This document shows, piece after piece, positions 22,629 to 31,861 of a stretch of 36,613 nucleotides of DNA. Position numbers and translations under genes: made by a program. Under the pieces are notes generated by a model that was given only the letters and a program-made list of their open reading frames with translations, made no database searches and was not told the origin of the DNA. The stretch's first letter is position 1. Each line of letters opens with the position of its first letter. Source of the DNA: Oscillatoriales cyanobacterium (GTDB taxonomy: Bacteria > Cyanobacteriota > Cyanobacteriia > Cyanobacteriales > Microcoleaceae); assembly GCA_004292955.1 (NCBI GenBank), contig RDXX01000060.1, positions 1 to 36,613 on the forward strand. Direction: 5' to 3'.

Positions 22629-23876
22629 ATGCCCAAACAAAAACTCTTGGAAAAACCAGAAGAAGTAATCTTTGATAAAGAAGATGAATATTTAGATGAT
22701 GAGCTGGAATCTAATGAAAAGCCACAATCGATATTAAAAGAAATTTCAGAAATCATTGTAGGTAGCACTGATTGGACAACAACCAGCATCCTCGATCTAA
22801 TTATGCGGGAAAACATTCAACTCAATCCAAGATTTCAAAGACGAGATGCTTGGGATATAACTCGCAAAAGTAGGTTTATCGAATCAATTTTTCTAGGATT
22901 TCCCATTCCAGAAATAGTTTTAGCTTCTCCTGAAAAGAGGCGCGGAAATTTTATAGTTCTTGATGGCAAGCAACGCTTGCTTGCCATCCTGCAATTTTAT
23001 GGAATGAGCGAAACTCCTAATGATAGTTTTGCTTTGGTAAACTTAGAATTTAGACCCGATCTCAATGGTTATACCTATAAGGATATAAAAAACGATGTTG
23101 TGTTGAGTCCCGTACTTAATGTACTCGACACTCAAACTATTCGGACTACATTGATTAGAAACTGGCGTACAGAAAGTTTACTATACAAAGTTTTTTTACG
23201 CCTGAATTTAGAGAATACTCCGCTATCTCCCCAAGAATTGAGGCAAGCATTGCATCCCGGAGATTTTGTCAATTTTTTAGACGACGCATCAATTAAAAAT
23301 CAGGCTTTAAGAACAATACTTAAATCAAAAAATCCCGATCCTCGGATGCGCGATGTCGAATTGTTGCTGCGGTATGTAGCCTTATATTATTTTTTATCCG
23401 ATTATCGCGGGAATCTTAAAAAATTCCTGGACATGACCTGCGAAAAACTCAACAATAATTGGGACGAACGAAAAATCGAGATCGAAGATACAGTTAGCGA
23501 ATTTGAGAACGCGGTGCAAACAACCATTGCAATATTTGGAGAAGAAAATATATTTCGCGTATGGTCTAACACTTCTAATACTTACCGCAAAAAAATGAAT
23601 CGAGCTATTTTAGATGTAATGGTTTTTTATTTTTCATATCCCGAGATAGGACAAGCTGCTAAGAATAATAAGGAGCGAGTAGAAAATGCTTTTAAAGAGT
23701 TATGTTCGTCCCCTAATAGCGAATTCAGAGACGCTGTTGAGAAAAGAACAACTAGCATTCGCGAAACTCATACTCGTCTCTCACTGTGGGGCAAAACTTT
23801 GCGAAAGGTTTTAAATTTAGAGTTTTATGTCCCCGAACTCGCAGATAACCGCATTATCTTTAACGGGTTGTGGTAA
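22629..23876 (+). CDS. DUF262 (GmrSD/ParB-like) domain protein
   Basis: The 415-residue protein has a DUF262 domain near its N-terminus. Visible marks are LNPRFQRRDAW (65-75), SRFIESIFLGFPIPEIVLA (81-99) and the DGKQRL motif (112-117), equivalent to the DGQQR of the ParB/Srx-like fold that binds or hydrolyses nucleotides in GmrS-type enzymes. The C-terminal part is helical, without the DUF1524 HNH nuclease of full GmrSD proteins, so nuclease action must come from a partner. The next gene, a HEPN-type protein, begins 13 bases downstream and is the obvious partner. An acidic N-terminal stretch (EEVIFDKEDEYLDDELE) precedes the domain. Confidence 0.85.
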   Translation: MPKQKLLEKPEEVIFDKEDEYLDDELESNEKPQSILKEISEIIVGSTDWTTTSILDLIMRENIQLNPRFQRRDAWDITRKSRFIESIFLGFPIPEIVLASPEKRRGNFIVLDGKQRLLAILQFYGMSETPNDSFALVNLEFRPDLNGYTYKDIKNDVVLSPVLNVLDTQTIRTTLIRNWRTESLLYKVFLRLNLENTPLSPQELRQALHPGDFVNFLDDASIKNQALRTILKSKNPDPRMRDVELLLRYVALYYFLSDYRGNLKKFLDMTCEKLNNNWDERKIEIEDTVSEFENAVQTTIAIFGEENIFRVWSNTSNTYRKKMNRAILDVMVFYFSYPEIGQAAKNNKERVENAFKELCSSPNSEFRDAVEKRTTSIRETHTRLSLWGKTLRKVLNLEFYVPELADNRIIFNGLW

Positions 23877-23889
23877 GTTCTTAAGCAGT

Positions 23890-24531
23890 ATGCCAAAATC
23901 CGTCAGATTTCGTACTCTAACTAAGGAGTTGAATAGGTTAAAAAAACAATTCATTCCTAAGATTAAGCCCGGACATTTTTATTCCCCCAGACAGTTAGCC
24001 TTAACTCTTGCCTACAGAGTTTTAGCTCATGCCGAAATTGAAGCTTATCTAGAGGATAGAGTTTGGGAAGCAGCCCTTAATGCTAAAAACAATTGGGACA
24101 GTCAGGGTAAGACTTGCTGTACTTTGATATGTTTGCTTGCCTTTTCCGGTCAAATGATGGAATTACCACCAGATACACTAAGTCCAACAAAGCCAGCTAA
24201 AAAAATACCGGATGAGAAAATAAAAATCAACAAAAAGATAGATTTAGCTATTAATAGTTTTAAGCGAATCATTGACCAGAATCATGGAATAAAAGAAGCT
24301 AATATTCTGTCGTTGCTTTTGCCAATAGGAATCAATTCCGAGAATCTAAATATTTTTTGGCTGGCTACTATGAATACCTTTGGGGAAGACAGAGGTGTTG
24401 CAGTCCATACTTCAGCTACATCCCCAACAACTATTAGAGTTCTCAATCCCATAAATGAATTGCAGAGGGTAGAGCAAATTATTCAAGAACTTTTGAAGGT
24501 GGATGAGTTGATTAATGATTTAATGAGATAA
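23890..24531 (+). CDS. HEPN-domain ribonuclease-like protein (MAE_28990/MAE_18760 type)
   Basis: From ATG 23890-23892 the product is 213 residues; an upstream ATG at 23827 would overlap the preceding gene by 50 bases. It resembles the MAE_28990-like HEPN group: a first helix with LAYRVLAHAEIEAYLEDRV (40-58), a long helical middle, LLLPIGI, and the HEPN signature R-x4-H as RGVAVH (168-173) within FGEDRGVAVHTSATS. The R-x4-H motif is the active site of HEPN ribonucleases used in toxin-antitoxin and abortive-infection systems. It forms a two-gene operon with the DUF262 protein. The family assignment is from memory of sequence style, while the motif itself is directly visible. Confidence 0.78.
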   Translation: MPKSVRFRTLTKELNRLKKQFIPKIKPGHFYSPRQLALTLAYRVLAHAEIEAYLEDRVWEAALNAKNNWDSQGKTCCTLICLLAFSGQMMELPPDTLSPTKPAKKIPDEKIKINKKIDLAINSFKRIIDQNHGIKEANILSLLLPIGINSENLNIFWLATMNTFGEDRGVAVHTSATSPTTIRVLNPINELQRVEQIIQELLKVDELINDLMR

Positions 24532-24587
24532 ATGAATAAATTTCCAGTAATTGTTAAGGGTTTTATCTTGGCGATGGGCTTCTAGCC

Positions 24588-24610
24588 GGAACGGGCAAGA
24601 TGCCCGTTCC
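24588..24610. repeat. Perfect palindrome with a 3-base loop
   Basis: GGAACGGGCA (24588-24597) pairs with TGCCCGTTCC (24601-24610). This GGGCAAGATGCCC type of palindrome recurs in cyanobacterial intergenic regions. It lies after the HEPN gene and ahead of the convergent DUF4336 gene, so it could also limit readthrough from the HEPN operon. Confidence 0.6.
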
Positions 24611-24689
24611 ACAATAGTTGAATTTTTGAGTGCAACAGGCATCTTGTTTGTGCTCAAACAGCTTATTCAGAATTGTCAAAAATATCAGA

Positions 24690-25895
24690 TTAAACCTTCT
24701 CTTTTGCAGGCGGAACTAAACCAGTTTTATTCAAACCAGCATCAATATCCCTCAGCAATTTAAAATCATCTTCCGGTAAAGAATTAACAACCGAATGTTT
24801 TTCCAGAAATGAGAATGCTTGGCGAAATTCGCGGGGCTTGCAGTCGATCGCCCGATCGAAGTGACAAGGTACAATCAGATCAAAGTCCCAACTCGCGACT
24901 TTATCCACCCAATCGAGAGTTTCCCTCGGCGCGCGGTTGAGAATCAGAGTCTGCAACACCGGCGCCACCAACAACCGCCCTCCTCCCCGCAAAGCCTCGA
25001 ACGATCGCACCCAATCAGTTTGCCACTTAAACGGATACAATCCAAAATAAGCTTTTCTCGATCGCTCTGGCGCTTTCAGGGCGCTGGCTAACACCCCCGA
25101 CCACGGCGGCACCTCCAACACGCTAGGGCGAAAATACATCGCAAATAAGGCGATTCTCTGCCACCCTTTGCATCGATTTTCCTGGGTGTCTGCCACCACA
25201 TCCAAAGCGGTGTCTTTGGCGTGAAATAGCAGCGGGTACGAGTCGAGTTGGAGAATCGCGGGCGGGTTTTCGGGAATCGAAACCACAGAATCTGTTAACA
25301 TTAGCGTGCGCGATTCCCTGTGAAATAACGCAACTTCCGCAAAAAAGCCTAAACCGAGGTTCAGCGGGCCCAGGATTGCCCAATCAAATTCATCTGCAAG
25401 GGGCGTGTTGCTGCTATCCAAAGGCAGTACAGAGGTGCGTTTACCGGGCAAACCCAGCCAACTCAGCGGCAAATTTAGCGGAAAACTCCATTGCTTGGGA
25501 GTGACAAACACCTGCGCTTCGGGAAAACACCTCGCAAAGGGGCCGACAAATACCTTATGTTCGATGCCCGAAACCGTTGTCAGCAGGATATACTTAACCT
25601 CGCCATGTTCTGCGACTAACTCGTTTAGCAAGCGGATGCACTCAGGAGTCGGCGCGACGGGGGCGTAGACGAGAAGGCCTTCGGATTCGAGTTTGATGAC
25701 TGTCATCCGAATCGGCACAATGACGTAGAAAATGCCTTGTAGTTGGTCAAAAGTCCAGATTTTGTCCTTGACTATTTCCTTGCGGATTGTCCGTCGCCTG
25801 CTGTAGGGATACATTGGAACAATTGGCCAAAAGGGCCATGAATAGTCTCGATTGTCAATCTGTGCTGATGTTGGTGTGCTTTCCCCGTCTGTCAC
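24690..25895 (-). CDS. DUF4336 domain protein (metallo-beta-lactamase-like fold)
   Basis: The 401-residue protein is recognisable as a cyanobacterial DUF4336 member. A start GTG at 25893-25895 is preceded by AGGAG eight bases upstream (complement of 25904-25908). Typical segments are WPFWPIVPMYPYSRRRTIRKE near the start, MTVIKLESEGLLVYAPVAPT, KYILLTTVSGIEHKVFVGPFA and WDFDLIVPCHFD near the end. The fold resembles metallo-beta-lactamases, but with single His/Asp positions in place of a full HxHxDH motif, so hydrolase activity is uncertain. No signal peptide or membrane span is evident. It stands alone. Function unknown. Confidence 0.82.
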   Translation of the reverse strand: MTDGESTPTSAQIDNRDYSWPFWPIVPMYPYSRRRTIRKEIVKDKIWTFDQLQGIFYVIVPIRMTVIKLESEGLLVYAPVAPTPECIRLLNELVAEHGEVKYILLTTVSGIEHKVFVGPFARCFPEAQVFVTPKQWSFPLNLPLSWLGLPGKRTSVLPLDSSNTPLADEFDWAILGPLNLGLGFFAEVALFHRESRTLMLTDSVVSIPENPPAILQLDSYPLLFHAKDTALDVVADTQENRCKGWQRIALFAMYFRPSVLEVPPWSGVLASALKAPERSRKAYFGLYPFKWQTDWVRSFEALRGGGRLLVAPVLQTLILNRAPRETLDWVDKVASWDFDLIVPCHFDRAIDCKPREFRQAFSFLEKHSVVNSLPEDDFKLLRDIDAGLNKTGLVPPAKEKV

Positions 25896-26250
25896 TGGTG
25901 CGACTCCTTGCCGATTTTTTGTACGTGCGTGCGATCGAACTTTTGTTATTTTATTTCAATCTTGTTGCACGGATGCGAGGAGTTGAAAAGCGGTTATGGG
26001 CGATTAAGATCCCGATAGCTGCGCCGCGCCTGCTTTTGGAATACTCAAACAGGACTTACGGATGACTAGAAGCCCGGTTTCTCAGAAAATTTGCGTTTAT
26101 TAAGCTGTTCTGCATTTAAATTGCATCTCAAAAAAATCAGACAATGAGTGGGGTGGGCGTCCCGCCCGCCCTGAATATACAATTTAAATGTGCGACAGCT
26201 TACGATAAATATACCAAGAAACGGTTTCACCAGGGCTGAGTGCGGGACTA
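25896..26250. other. Gap between two minus-strand genes, repeat-containing
   Basis: No gene is supported. GGGGTGGGCGTCCCGCCCGCCC at about 26149-26170 is a GC-rich palindromic element of a kind common in cyanobacterial spacers. The remainder is ordinary AT-rich sequence that should contain the DUF4336 promoter. Confidence 0.4.
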
Positions 26251-27051
26251 TTAAACCAACTGTTCAGGATCGATACCTAATTCCCGCAACCGCGCCGCTA
26301 GCCTTTCCTCTCGCTGTTGAGATTCTATAAGTTGCTGTTGATATTCTATCAGTTGCCGTTCCGCAGCAGTTGCCCTTTCACCCGGACTCAAAATCAACCC
26401 TCCTTCGGCCGTAAACCACCGCAACCACAAACGATTCATACTCTTATAAGTGCCTTGCCACCACCCTAAACTCAACTGCAACTCAGGAATAAATAACCGC
26501 CCATCCATTAATTCTGCCGGTTCATAATGACCACCTACAAGATGAAAAGCTTGCAATTCATCCGTGTAGCGACTGAACACAAAATAGTAAGGAATCCGCA
26601 AAATTTGTTCGTAAACTTGCCACTTAGTCGGCGGTTCCCCAGCTTGCTGAACAGTCCGGCCCAAATCTTCATCCTCAGTTCCCGGCGATAGCAATTCCAC
26701 CACCACAAACGGATTTACCCGTTCTTGCCAAACTACATAACTCAAACGCATATCGCGCCCTTGATAAAGCCTGGGCACACCCACCGCAGCAAACCAATCC
26801 GGGCGTTTATGCCAGCGCGGCTGTGTTGCATCGTAATACAAATTTAGGTCGCTGGCTGTAAATACTTGCTCCGCATCCCATCCAGGTGGCAAAAACGTGA
26901 ATTCCAAGAGTTGCGGCTGATCTAAATGAAATGTATCAGGCAAACCGGGCTCCTTTGGGTCTTCGCTAGGTAAATCATACATTGTTGGCAAACTCTGCCG
27001 GGGGTCTAGAGGCGGTTCAGCTTGAGCAGGCGGGTAAGTCGGGAATGTCAT
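26251..27051 (-). CDS. Uma2-family (DUF820) putative endonuclease
   Basis: The 266-residue protein is a member of the Uma2/DUF820 family, very abundant in cyanobacteria, with a PD-(D/E)XK-like core. The core shows KRPDWFAAVGVP (82-93, Asp85) and NPFVVVELLSPGTEDEDLG (113-131, Glu119), followed by a WQVYEQILRIPYYFVFSRY segment. A proline-rich N-terminus and a C-terminal coiled coil (about 230-262, AERQLIEYQQQLIESQQREERLAARLREL) flank the core. Nuclease activity is predicted for the family but not generally shown, and Lys is not seen at the classic E-x-K position. It is divergent from leuB across 119 bases. Confidence 0.88.
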   Translation of the reverse strand: MTFPTYPPAQAEPPLDPRQSLPTMYDLPSEDPKEPGLPDTFHLDQPQLLEFTFLPPGWDAEQVFTASDLNLYYDATQPRWHKRPDWFAAVGVPRLYQGRDMRLSYVVWQERVNPFVVVELLSPGTEDEDLGRTVQQAGEPPTKWQVYEQILRIPYYFVFSRYTDELQAFHLVGGHYEPAELMDGRLFIPELQLSLGWWQGTYKSMNRLWLRWFTAEGGLILSPGERATAAERQLIEYQQQLIESQQREERLAARLRELGIDPEQLV

Positions 27052-27170
27052 AATGAATTCTGAGGTTGCTTATCCTGATATGATTATAGCCTTGTGAGAA
27101 TGTCTTGGATTGCCAAAGAATTCCCCTTAACTCTCAATCTCAAATCTCAAATCAAAACTCCTAAATCGAT

Positions 27171-28256
27171 ATGACTCAAAACTACCGCATCACTCTTTTA
27201 CCAGGAGACGGCATCGGCCCTGAAATTATCGCTGTAGCGGTAGATGTCCTGAAACTTGTCGGCAAACAATTGGACATCGGCTTTGAATTTCAAGAAGCAT
27301 TAATGGGCGGCGCTGCTATTGACGCCACAGGCAATCCGCTACCGGAAGAAACTTTGGAAAAGTGCCGCAACAGCGATGCGATATTATTAGCAGCTATCGG
27401 CGGTTACAAGTGGGACAATTTGCCCCGCGAACAGCGTCCGGAAACTGGATTGTTAGGACTGCGCGCCGGATTGGGATTGTTTGCAAATTTGCGTCCTGCA
27501 ACTATTTTACCGCAGTTGGTTGATGCTTCTTCTTTAAAAAAAGAAGTTGTCGAAGGTGTGGATATTATGGTGATCCGCGAACTCACTGGCGGCATTTATT
27601 TCGGCAAGCCAAAAGGCATTTTTGAGACGGAAACCGGGGAAAAACGCGGTGTGAATACGATGGCTTACACCGAGTCGGAAATTGACCGCATCGGGCGCGT
27701 GGCTTTTGAGACGGCCCGGAAGCGCGGAAAAAGGCTGTGTTCGGTTGATAAGGCGAATGTTTTGGATGTTTCGCAACTGTGGCGCGATCGTATAATTGCC
27801 CTTTCTTCAGAATACCCCGATGTGGAACTTTCTCACCTTTATGTTGACAACGCAGCCATGCAGTTAATTCGCTGGCCGAAACAGTTCGATACAATTGTCA
27901 CGGGTAACTTATTCGGCGACATTCTTTCGGATGCGGCGGCGATGCTAACTGGTAGTATTGGAATGTTGCCTTCTGCGAGTTTGGGTGCAAGCGGCCCGGG
28001 AGTTTTTGAACCAGTACACGGTTCCGCGCCGGATATCGCCGGACAAGATAAAGCTAATCCCATCGCCCAAGTTTTAAGCGCTGCAATGATGTTGCGCTAC
28101 GCCTTAAGTCAGCCCGAAGCTGCTGATAAAATTGAGCAAGCGGTTGTGGCAGTTTTGGATCGAGGTTATCGCACTGGTGATATCATGTCGGAAGGTATGA
28201 AACTGGTCGGTTGTCGGGCGATGGGCGAGGCTTTAATTGAAGTTTTGCAAGGTTAA
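27171..28256 (+). CDS. leuB: 3-isopropylmalate dehydrogenase
   Basis: The 361-residue protein has the full length of LeuB, which oxidises and decarboxylates 3-isopropylmalate with NAD+ in leucine synthesis. Visible motifs are [11 protein letters not shown] (9-19), [17 protein letters not shown] with the substrate-binding arginines, [19 protein letters not shown] with Arg and Tyr of the active site, [36 protein letters not shown] with the metal-binding Asp residues, and [12 protein letters not shown] for NAD binding. All catalytic positions are present. The gene stands alone. Its stop codon TAA (28254-28256) directly abuts the first copy of an intergenic repeat. Confidence 0.97.
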   Translation: MTQNYRITLLPGDGIGPEIIAVAVDVLKLVGKQLDIGFEFQEALMGGAAIDATGNPLPEETLEKCRNSDAILLAAIGGYKWDNLPREQRPETGLLGLRAGLGLFANLRPATILPQLVDASSLKKEVVEGVDIMVIRELTGGIYFGKPKGIFETETGEKRGVNTMAYTESEIDRIGRVAFETARKRGKRLCSVDKANVLDVSQLWRDRIIALSSEYPDVELSHLYVDNAAMQLIRWPKQFDTIVTGNLFGDILSDAAAMLTGSIGMLPSASLGASGPGVFEPVHGSAPDIAGQDKANPIAQVLSAAMMLRYALSQPEAADKIEQAVVAVLDRGYRTGDIMSEGMKLVGCRAMGEALIEVLQG

Positions 28257-28657
28257 TCGAGAATTTCATAAACCTGCCCCCGCCCAACAAACAATACAAA
28301 ACATTGTAGGGGCGGGTTCACCCAAATTCAACGGCAAAAATCGAGAATTTCATAAACCCGCCCCCGCCCAACAAACAATACAAATGTACCCAAATGTGTC
28401 CTAAAAAAATACAAATGTACCCAAATGTGTCCTAAAAACATGATAAAAAATCCCCGACTTCTAGGGGGCGAATTCGCCAAAATTTAACGGCAAAAATCGA
28501 GAATTCCATAAACCCTTCCCACCCAACAAACAATACAAATGTACCCAATTTTTTAAGATTAAATGTTGCTTTAAATAACGGCGAAGGAGGGCGGGTTTAT
28601 GAGATTGTTTATGGGTTTCATAGATGTCGGCGAACCCGCCCCTACAACAATTGTGAC
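28257..28657. repeat. Repeat-filled gap between leuB and pyrF-pyrE
   Basis: A unit starting TCGAGAATTTCATAAACC and running through CAACAAACAATACAA occurs at 28257, 28341 and 28497 (the last diverged). An inverted relative, GGAGGGCGGGTTTATGAGATTG, begins near 28585. Between copies two and three lies a 31-base tandem pair beginning ACAAATGTACCCAAATGTG at 28380 and 28411. GGGGCGGGTT elements appear at both ends. The spacing is irregular, so this is not a CRISPR. No gene is supported. Confidence 0.75.
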
Positions 28658-30136
28658 TTAGCCTTCGGCTGTCAACATATTAAATTGTTCGGTATCAATG
28701 CGATTTGCTTGATACAAAATCTCAGCTATTTCAGAAAGTGCTAGCACAGAATGTGCGCGATAACCGTTAGCCTTCAATTTATCTTTCACTCCCTGTTCGT
28801 GGTCAATCAAAACCACAATATCTTCCACATTCAACCCCGCAGATTTTAACTTCCCCGCACCTTCCATCACGCTTTTACCGCTAATCAAAATATCATCGAC
28901 TACGACAATCGTTTCTCCAGGCTGAAAATGCCCCTCAATTAACTTACCCGCACCGTAGGTTTTCACTTCCTTGCGCGGGAAAATCATCGGGCGTTCCATT
29001 CGCAATGCTAAACCCGTTGCTGTAGGTAAAGAACCGTAGGGAATGCCCGCAATGCGATCGAATTTTAAGTCTTTGAGAATGTCTGCGTAGGCGCTGACAA
29101 TTTGATGGAAAATTTGTGGAGTTGAAATGATTTTTCGCAAGTCAATGTAATATGGAAATACAGCGCCCGATGCTTGTACGTGGTCGCCAAAAACTACGCA
29201 GCCAATGTCATAAAGTTGCAAGATTAAATCGCGGTTGGGTTCCGGTTGCAAAAAGCAAACATCCGGTAGCCACAATTCGCAAGTCGGACTTCCTTCGATC
29301 GCGCGCAGCCTCTCTTTGTTAATATTATCCCGTAATTTCTCAATTTCTCGGCGTGGCTCTTTCCCCGCCAACAAACTTGGGGGGACTGGCAGCAATAAAC
29401 CCTCACCATTCTTGCTTAAACCGGCCGCCAGCAGTTGCGCGAGGTCGTTTTCTTCTGTCAAGTGATTTTCTCCGGCGATGTCTCCTTCAACTAAAATCAG
29501 CCGTTCGGGAGCAGCTTGGCGGATTCGCGCCAACATATCCGGCATTACTCCTACTGCTAAACCCAGTTGTTCGGGAGTTCCCCAAGTTTGAGAGACTCGG
29601 ACTAATTGCAAGTAGAAAGGGTTTTCTGCTGTCGGATATTCTTGCAATTCGGCGGCCGACGGGTTGGCCGTGGCACAGAGGACAAAGACTGTTTTTCCGG
29701 GATATAATAAAAATGGCGCTACTTCATCGAATCCCGCGTAAGGACTTAAGGTAATAGCGTCAAATTGCCAGTCTTGAAATACGGTTTTGGCAAACACCGT
29801 GCTGGTGTTTAAATCGCTGTGTTTGGCATCTAAAATTACTGGTATGTGTTCTGGAATAATTGTTAATATTTGTTGCAGCAGTTGCCAGCCGGGAATGCCG
29901 AGAGATTGATAAAAACCGAGGGTGATTTTGCAGGCGCAGATTAAATCGGCTGTTTGGTCGATCGCACTTTTGAGCCTTTTCAACAAATCAGTTACAAAAC
30001 TTTGAGTTTCATCGACAGTCATCGAAACCAGTGCTGGCAAGGTTTCCGGGTCGGGATCGAGGGCTAAATACAGCAGACTTTGATTGATTTCAACAGCCGC
30101 TAACAGTTTATCAAAAAAATTTGTGCGATCGCTCAT
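28658..30136 (-). CDS. pyrF-pyrE: Bifunctional orotidine-5'-phosphate decarboxylase / orotate phosphoribosyltransferase
   Basis: From ATG 30134-30136 the fusion is 492 residues; a start at 30175 would add 13 residues unrelated to the domain. It carries out the last two steps of UMP synthesis in one chain, with the domains in the order decarboxylase then transferase. The decarboxylase half shows ALDPDPE (25-31), KITLGFYQ (70-77), DAKHSDLNTST (103-113) with the catalytic Asp-Lys-Asp set, and ITLSPYAGFDEV. The transferase half (about 295-492) shows the PRPP-binding loop IVVVDDILISGKS (410-422) and GIPYGSLPTATGLAL. All main catalytic residues are visible. This fusion type is typical of cyanobacteria. 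Confidence 0.93.
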   Translation of the reverse strand: MSDRTNFFDKLLAAVEINQSLLYLALDPDPETLPALVSMTVDETQSFVTDLLKRLKSAIDQTADLICACKITLGFYQSLGIPGWQLLQQILTIIPEHIPVILDAKHSDLNTSTVFAKTVFQDWQFDAITLSPYAGFDEVAPFLLYPGKTVFVLCATANPSAAELQEYPTAENPFYLQLVRVSQTWGTPEQLGLAVGVMPDMLARIRQAAPERLILVEGDIAGENHLTEENDLAQLLAAGLSKNGEGLLLPVPPSLLAGKEPRREIEKLRDNINKERLRAIEGSPTCELWLPDVCFLQPEPNRDLILQLYDIGCVVFGDHVQASGAVFPYYIDLRKIISTPQIFHQIVSAYADILKDLKFDRIAGIPYGSLPTATGLALRMERPMIFPRKEVKTYGAGKLIEGHFQPGETIVVVDDILISGKSVMEGAGKLKSAGLNVEDIVVLIDHEQGVKDKLKANGYRAHSVLALSEIAEILYQANRIDTEQFNMLTAEG

Positions 30137-30265
30137 AGTTGGTTTGTTTGGTAACGAAAAATTACAAATTAACATCAGAAAGTGGGATTGGTGTTGTGCC
30201 GGAATAAACCGATCGCCGTTGAAGTTTAAATTAAGAATCTTTTATAATTGTAGAAGGTAAAGACC

Positions 30266-30655
30266 ATGAAATCTGTAACTTTGGGAGCGATTTCATTCGG
30301 ACTGATATTCGGGTTGGCTACAGCGGTGATTGCAGCGAACCCCCAGCAAATCAACCAGTTGCGGCAAACTAACCAATGTCCGGGATGCGATTTGAGAAGC
30401 ATTCCCCTCCAGCAAGCGAGTTTAGCAAATGCCGATTTGCAAGGGGCAGATTTGAGAGGCTCGAATCTCAGAGAAGCTAATTTAGCTGGGGCAAATTTGA
30501 GTGGGGCTTCACTCAGCGGGGCTTCTTTGCGGCAAGCTAATTTAGCAGGTGCTGATTTGACTGATGCTAATTTGACCGGAGCCGATTTGACGGGGGCCAA
30601 TTTGGAAAATGCTAAGCTGAAAGGGGCTACTTGGGTTGACGGTAGTATTAAATAA
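30266..30655 (+). CDS. Exported pentapeptide-repeat protein
   Basis: The 129-residue protein has an N-terminal signal peptide (SVTLGAISFGLIFGLATAVIA-ANP, cleavage near 24). Residues about 33-46 (LRQTNQCPGCDLRS) carry a C-x-x-C pair. About 15 pentapeptide repeats of the A(D/N)LXX type follow (ADLQG, ADLRG, ANLAG, ADLTD, ADLTG), which fold as a right-handed quadrilateral beta helix. It is probably periplasmic. This small type, with an NQCPGCDL segment before the repeats, is common in cyanobacteria and has no known function. It is divergent from pyrF-pyrE. Confidence 0.88.
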   Translation: MKSVTLGAISFGLIFGLATAVIAANPQQINQLRQTNQCPGCDLRSIPLQQASLANADLQGADLRGSNLREANLAGANLSGASLSGASLRQANLAGADLTDANLTGADLTGANLENAKLKGATWVDGSIK

Positions 30656-31154
30656 GCTGTTGTATCGCCTTTCTGGTGTAACATGAGCTGCTAATAGGGC
30701 ATAGGGCATAGGGCATAGGGCATACCTCATTTATTTGAGAAAGGCTGTACACTTAAATTGAACTTTTGGGCAGCGTCGAAGGCTACCGCACAAGACTTAA
30801 AAGAAAATAAGTGTACAATAAATAAAACCCCAAGCTAAAGCAATGTCGGCTTTAGAATGTGGACAGTAATTCAACAGTTGACAGTTGACAGTTGACAGTT
30901 GACAGTTGATAGTTGGAAAGCGACTTCTACCTAAAACGAAGAGGATTGGAGTAATGAATAGTTTGAGTTTAATTTCTCCCTCAAAGGGTTCCGGCTTTCA
31001 ACCAATTCTTGCTGGTAAATCGATCTAATTAAACGTGAAATACGGATAGCTAAAAAGCTGGCTGTGTATCTCTTTTCCCTCCTTCTTACTTCTCCCTTCT
31101 CCCTTCTCCCTTCTTCCTTCTTCCTTCTTCCTTCTTCTTTCTCCCTTCTACTTA
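30656..31154. repeat. Gap with three kinds of heptamer tandem repeat
   Basis: Three short tandem arrays lie here: four copies of ATAGGGC (30694-30721), five exact copies of CAGTTGA (30875-30909), and a pyrimidine-rich TTCTCCC/TTCTTCC array at about 31074-31150 that ends just before the next start codon. Between the first two, TGTACACTTA (30746-30755) and TAAGTGTACA (30808-30817) form a perfect 10-base inverted repeat. No gene is supported. Confidence 0.85.
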
Positions 31155-31859
31155 ATGATAAATTCGATCGACTTTTCGACTTGGGACGAGTTACTAAAAC
31201 GCTACGTTGACGATTTCGGCCGCGTCAATTATCGGCACTGGAAAGCTGAAGGGGCGGAGGTTTTGAGCAATTGGCTGGGAACTTTGGCGGATGTAGATTT
31301 AGCTGCTATGACTGATGCGGATGCGCGGTTGGCGCTGTGGCTGAATGCGTACAATGCGATCGCAATTTCCCAAGTAATCGAAGTATACCCGATCGCCTCC
31401 ATCCGTCCCAAAATTTTAGGAATCCCCAACTGGCTGGGCTTTCTGGAATTCTTCACCCGTTCAAATTCAATTATTGGCCGCAAAAAGTACAGTCTCAATC
31501 AAATCGAACACGCAATTTTGCGCCCGGAATTTGCCGAAGCGCGCATTCATTTTGCCTTAGTTTGCGTTTCCGTCGGATGTCCGTTGTTGCGCCGCGGCGC
31601 TTACTTCCCCGAGTCTGTGCGAACTCAACTGGAGACGGATGCGAATAGTTTTATCAAGAATCCCGATAAAGTGCGGTACGATGCTGGGAAAAAGACGCTT
31701 TATTTGAGCAAGATTTTTGAGTGGTACGGCGAGGATTTTGTCAAGAATGCGGGTTCGGTAGCTGCCTATGTGGGCGGTTATTTGGGCCCGGAGGTGGGTG
31801 TAAGCGATGAATGGGCGATCGTTTTTTTGCCCTATGATTGGAATTTAAATCAAGTTTAG
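31155..31859 (+). CDS. DUF547 domain protein
   Basis: The 234-residue protein is a DUF547 member. Typical segments are LLKRYVDDFGRVNYRHWK near the N-terminus, LALWLNAYNAIAISQVIEVYPI (84-105), NQIEHAILRPEFAEARIHFALVCVSVGCPLLRR (about 126-157) with the conserved His, Cys and Gly-Cys-Pro, and LSKIFEWYGEDF. No signal peptide or membrane span is visible, so it is cytosolic or its export signal is unusual. The family's biochemistry is not established. The start is directly after a pyrimidine-rich heptamer repeat, so expression may vary with repeat length. Confidence 0.87.
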   Translation: MINSIDFSTWDELLKRYVDDFGRVNYRHWKAEGAEVLSNWLGTLADVDLAAMTDADARLALWLNAYNAIAISQVIEVYPIASIRPKILGIPNWLGFLEFFTRSNSIIGRKKYSLNQIEHAILRPEFAEARIHFALVCVSVGCPLLRRGAYFPESVRTQLETDANSFIKNPDKVRYDAGKKTLYLSKIFEWYGEDFVKNAGSVAAYVGGYLGPEVGVSDEWAIVFLPYDWNLNQV

Positions 31860-31861
31860 AA

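Noticed and set aside
24551..24763. 70-codon plus-strand frame after the HEPN gene
   Set aside because: It translates the GGGCAAGATGCCC palindrome and overlaps the 3' end of the DUF4336 gene. No ribosome-binding site.
28257..28600. Repeats after leuB considered as a small CRISPR
   Set aside because: Copies are irregularly spaced, of unequal length, include inverted copies, and no cas gene is near.
30226..30684. 152-codon minus-strand frame opposite the pentapeptide-repeat gene
   Set aside because: A mirror of the repeat periodicity. The plus-strand frame has a signal peptide and canonical ADLXX repeats.
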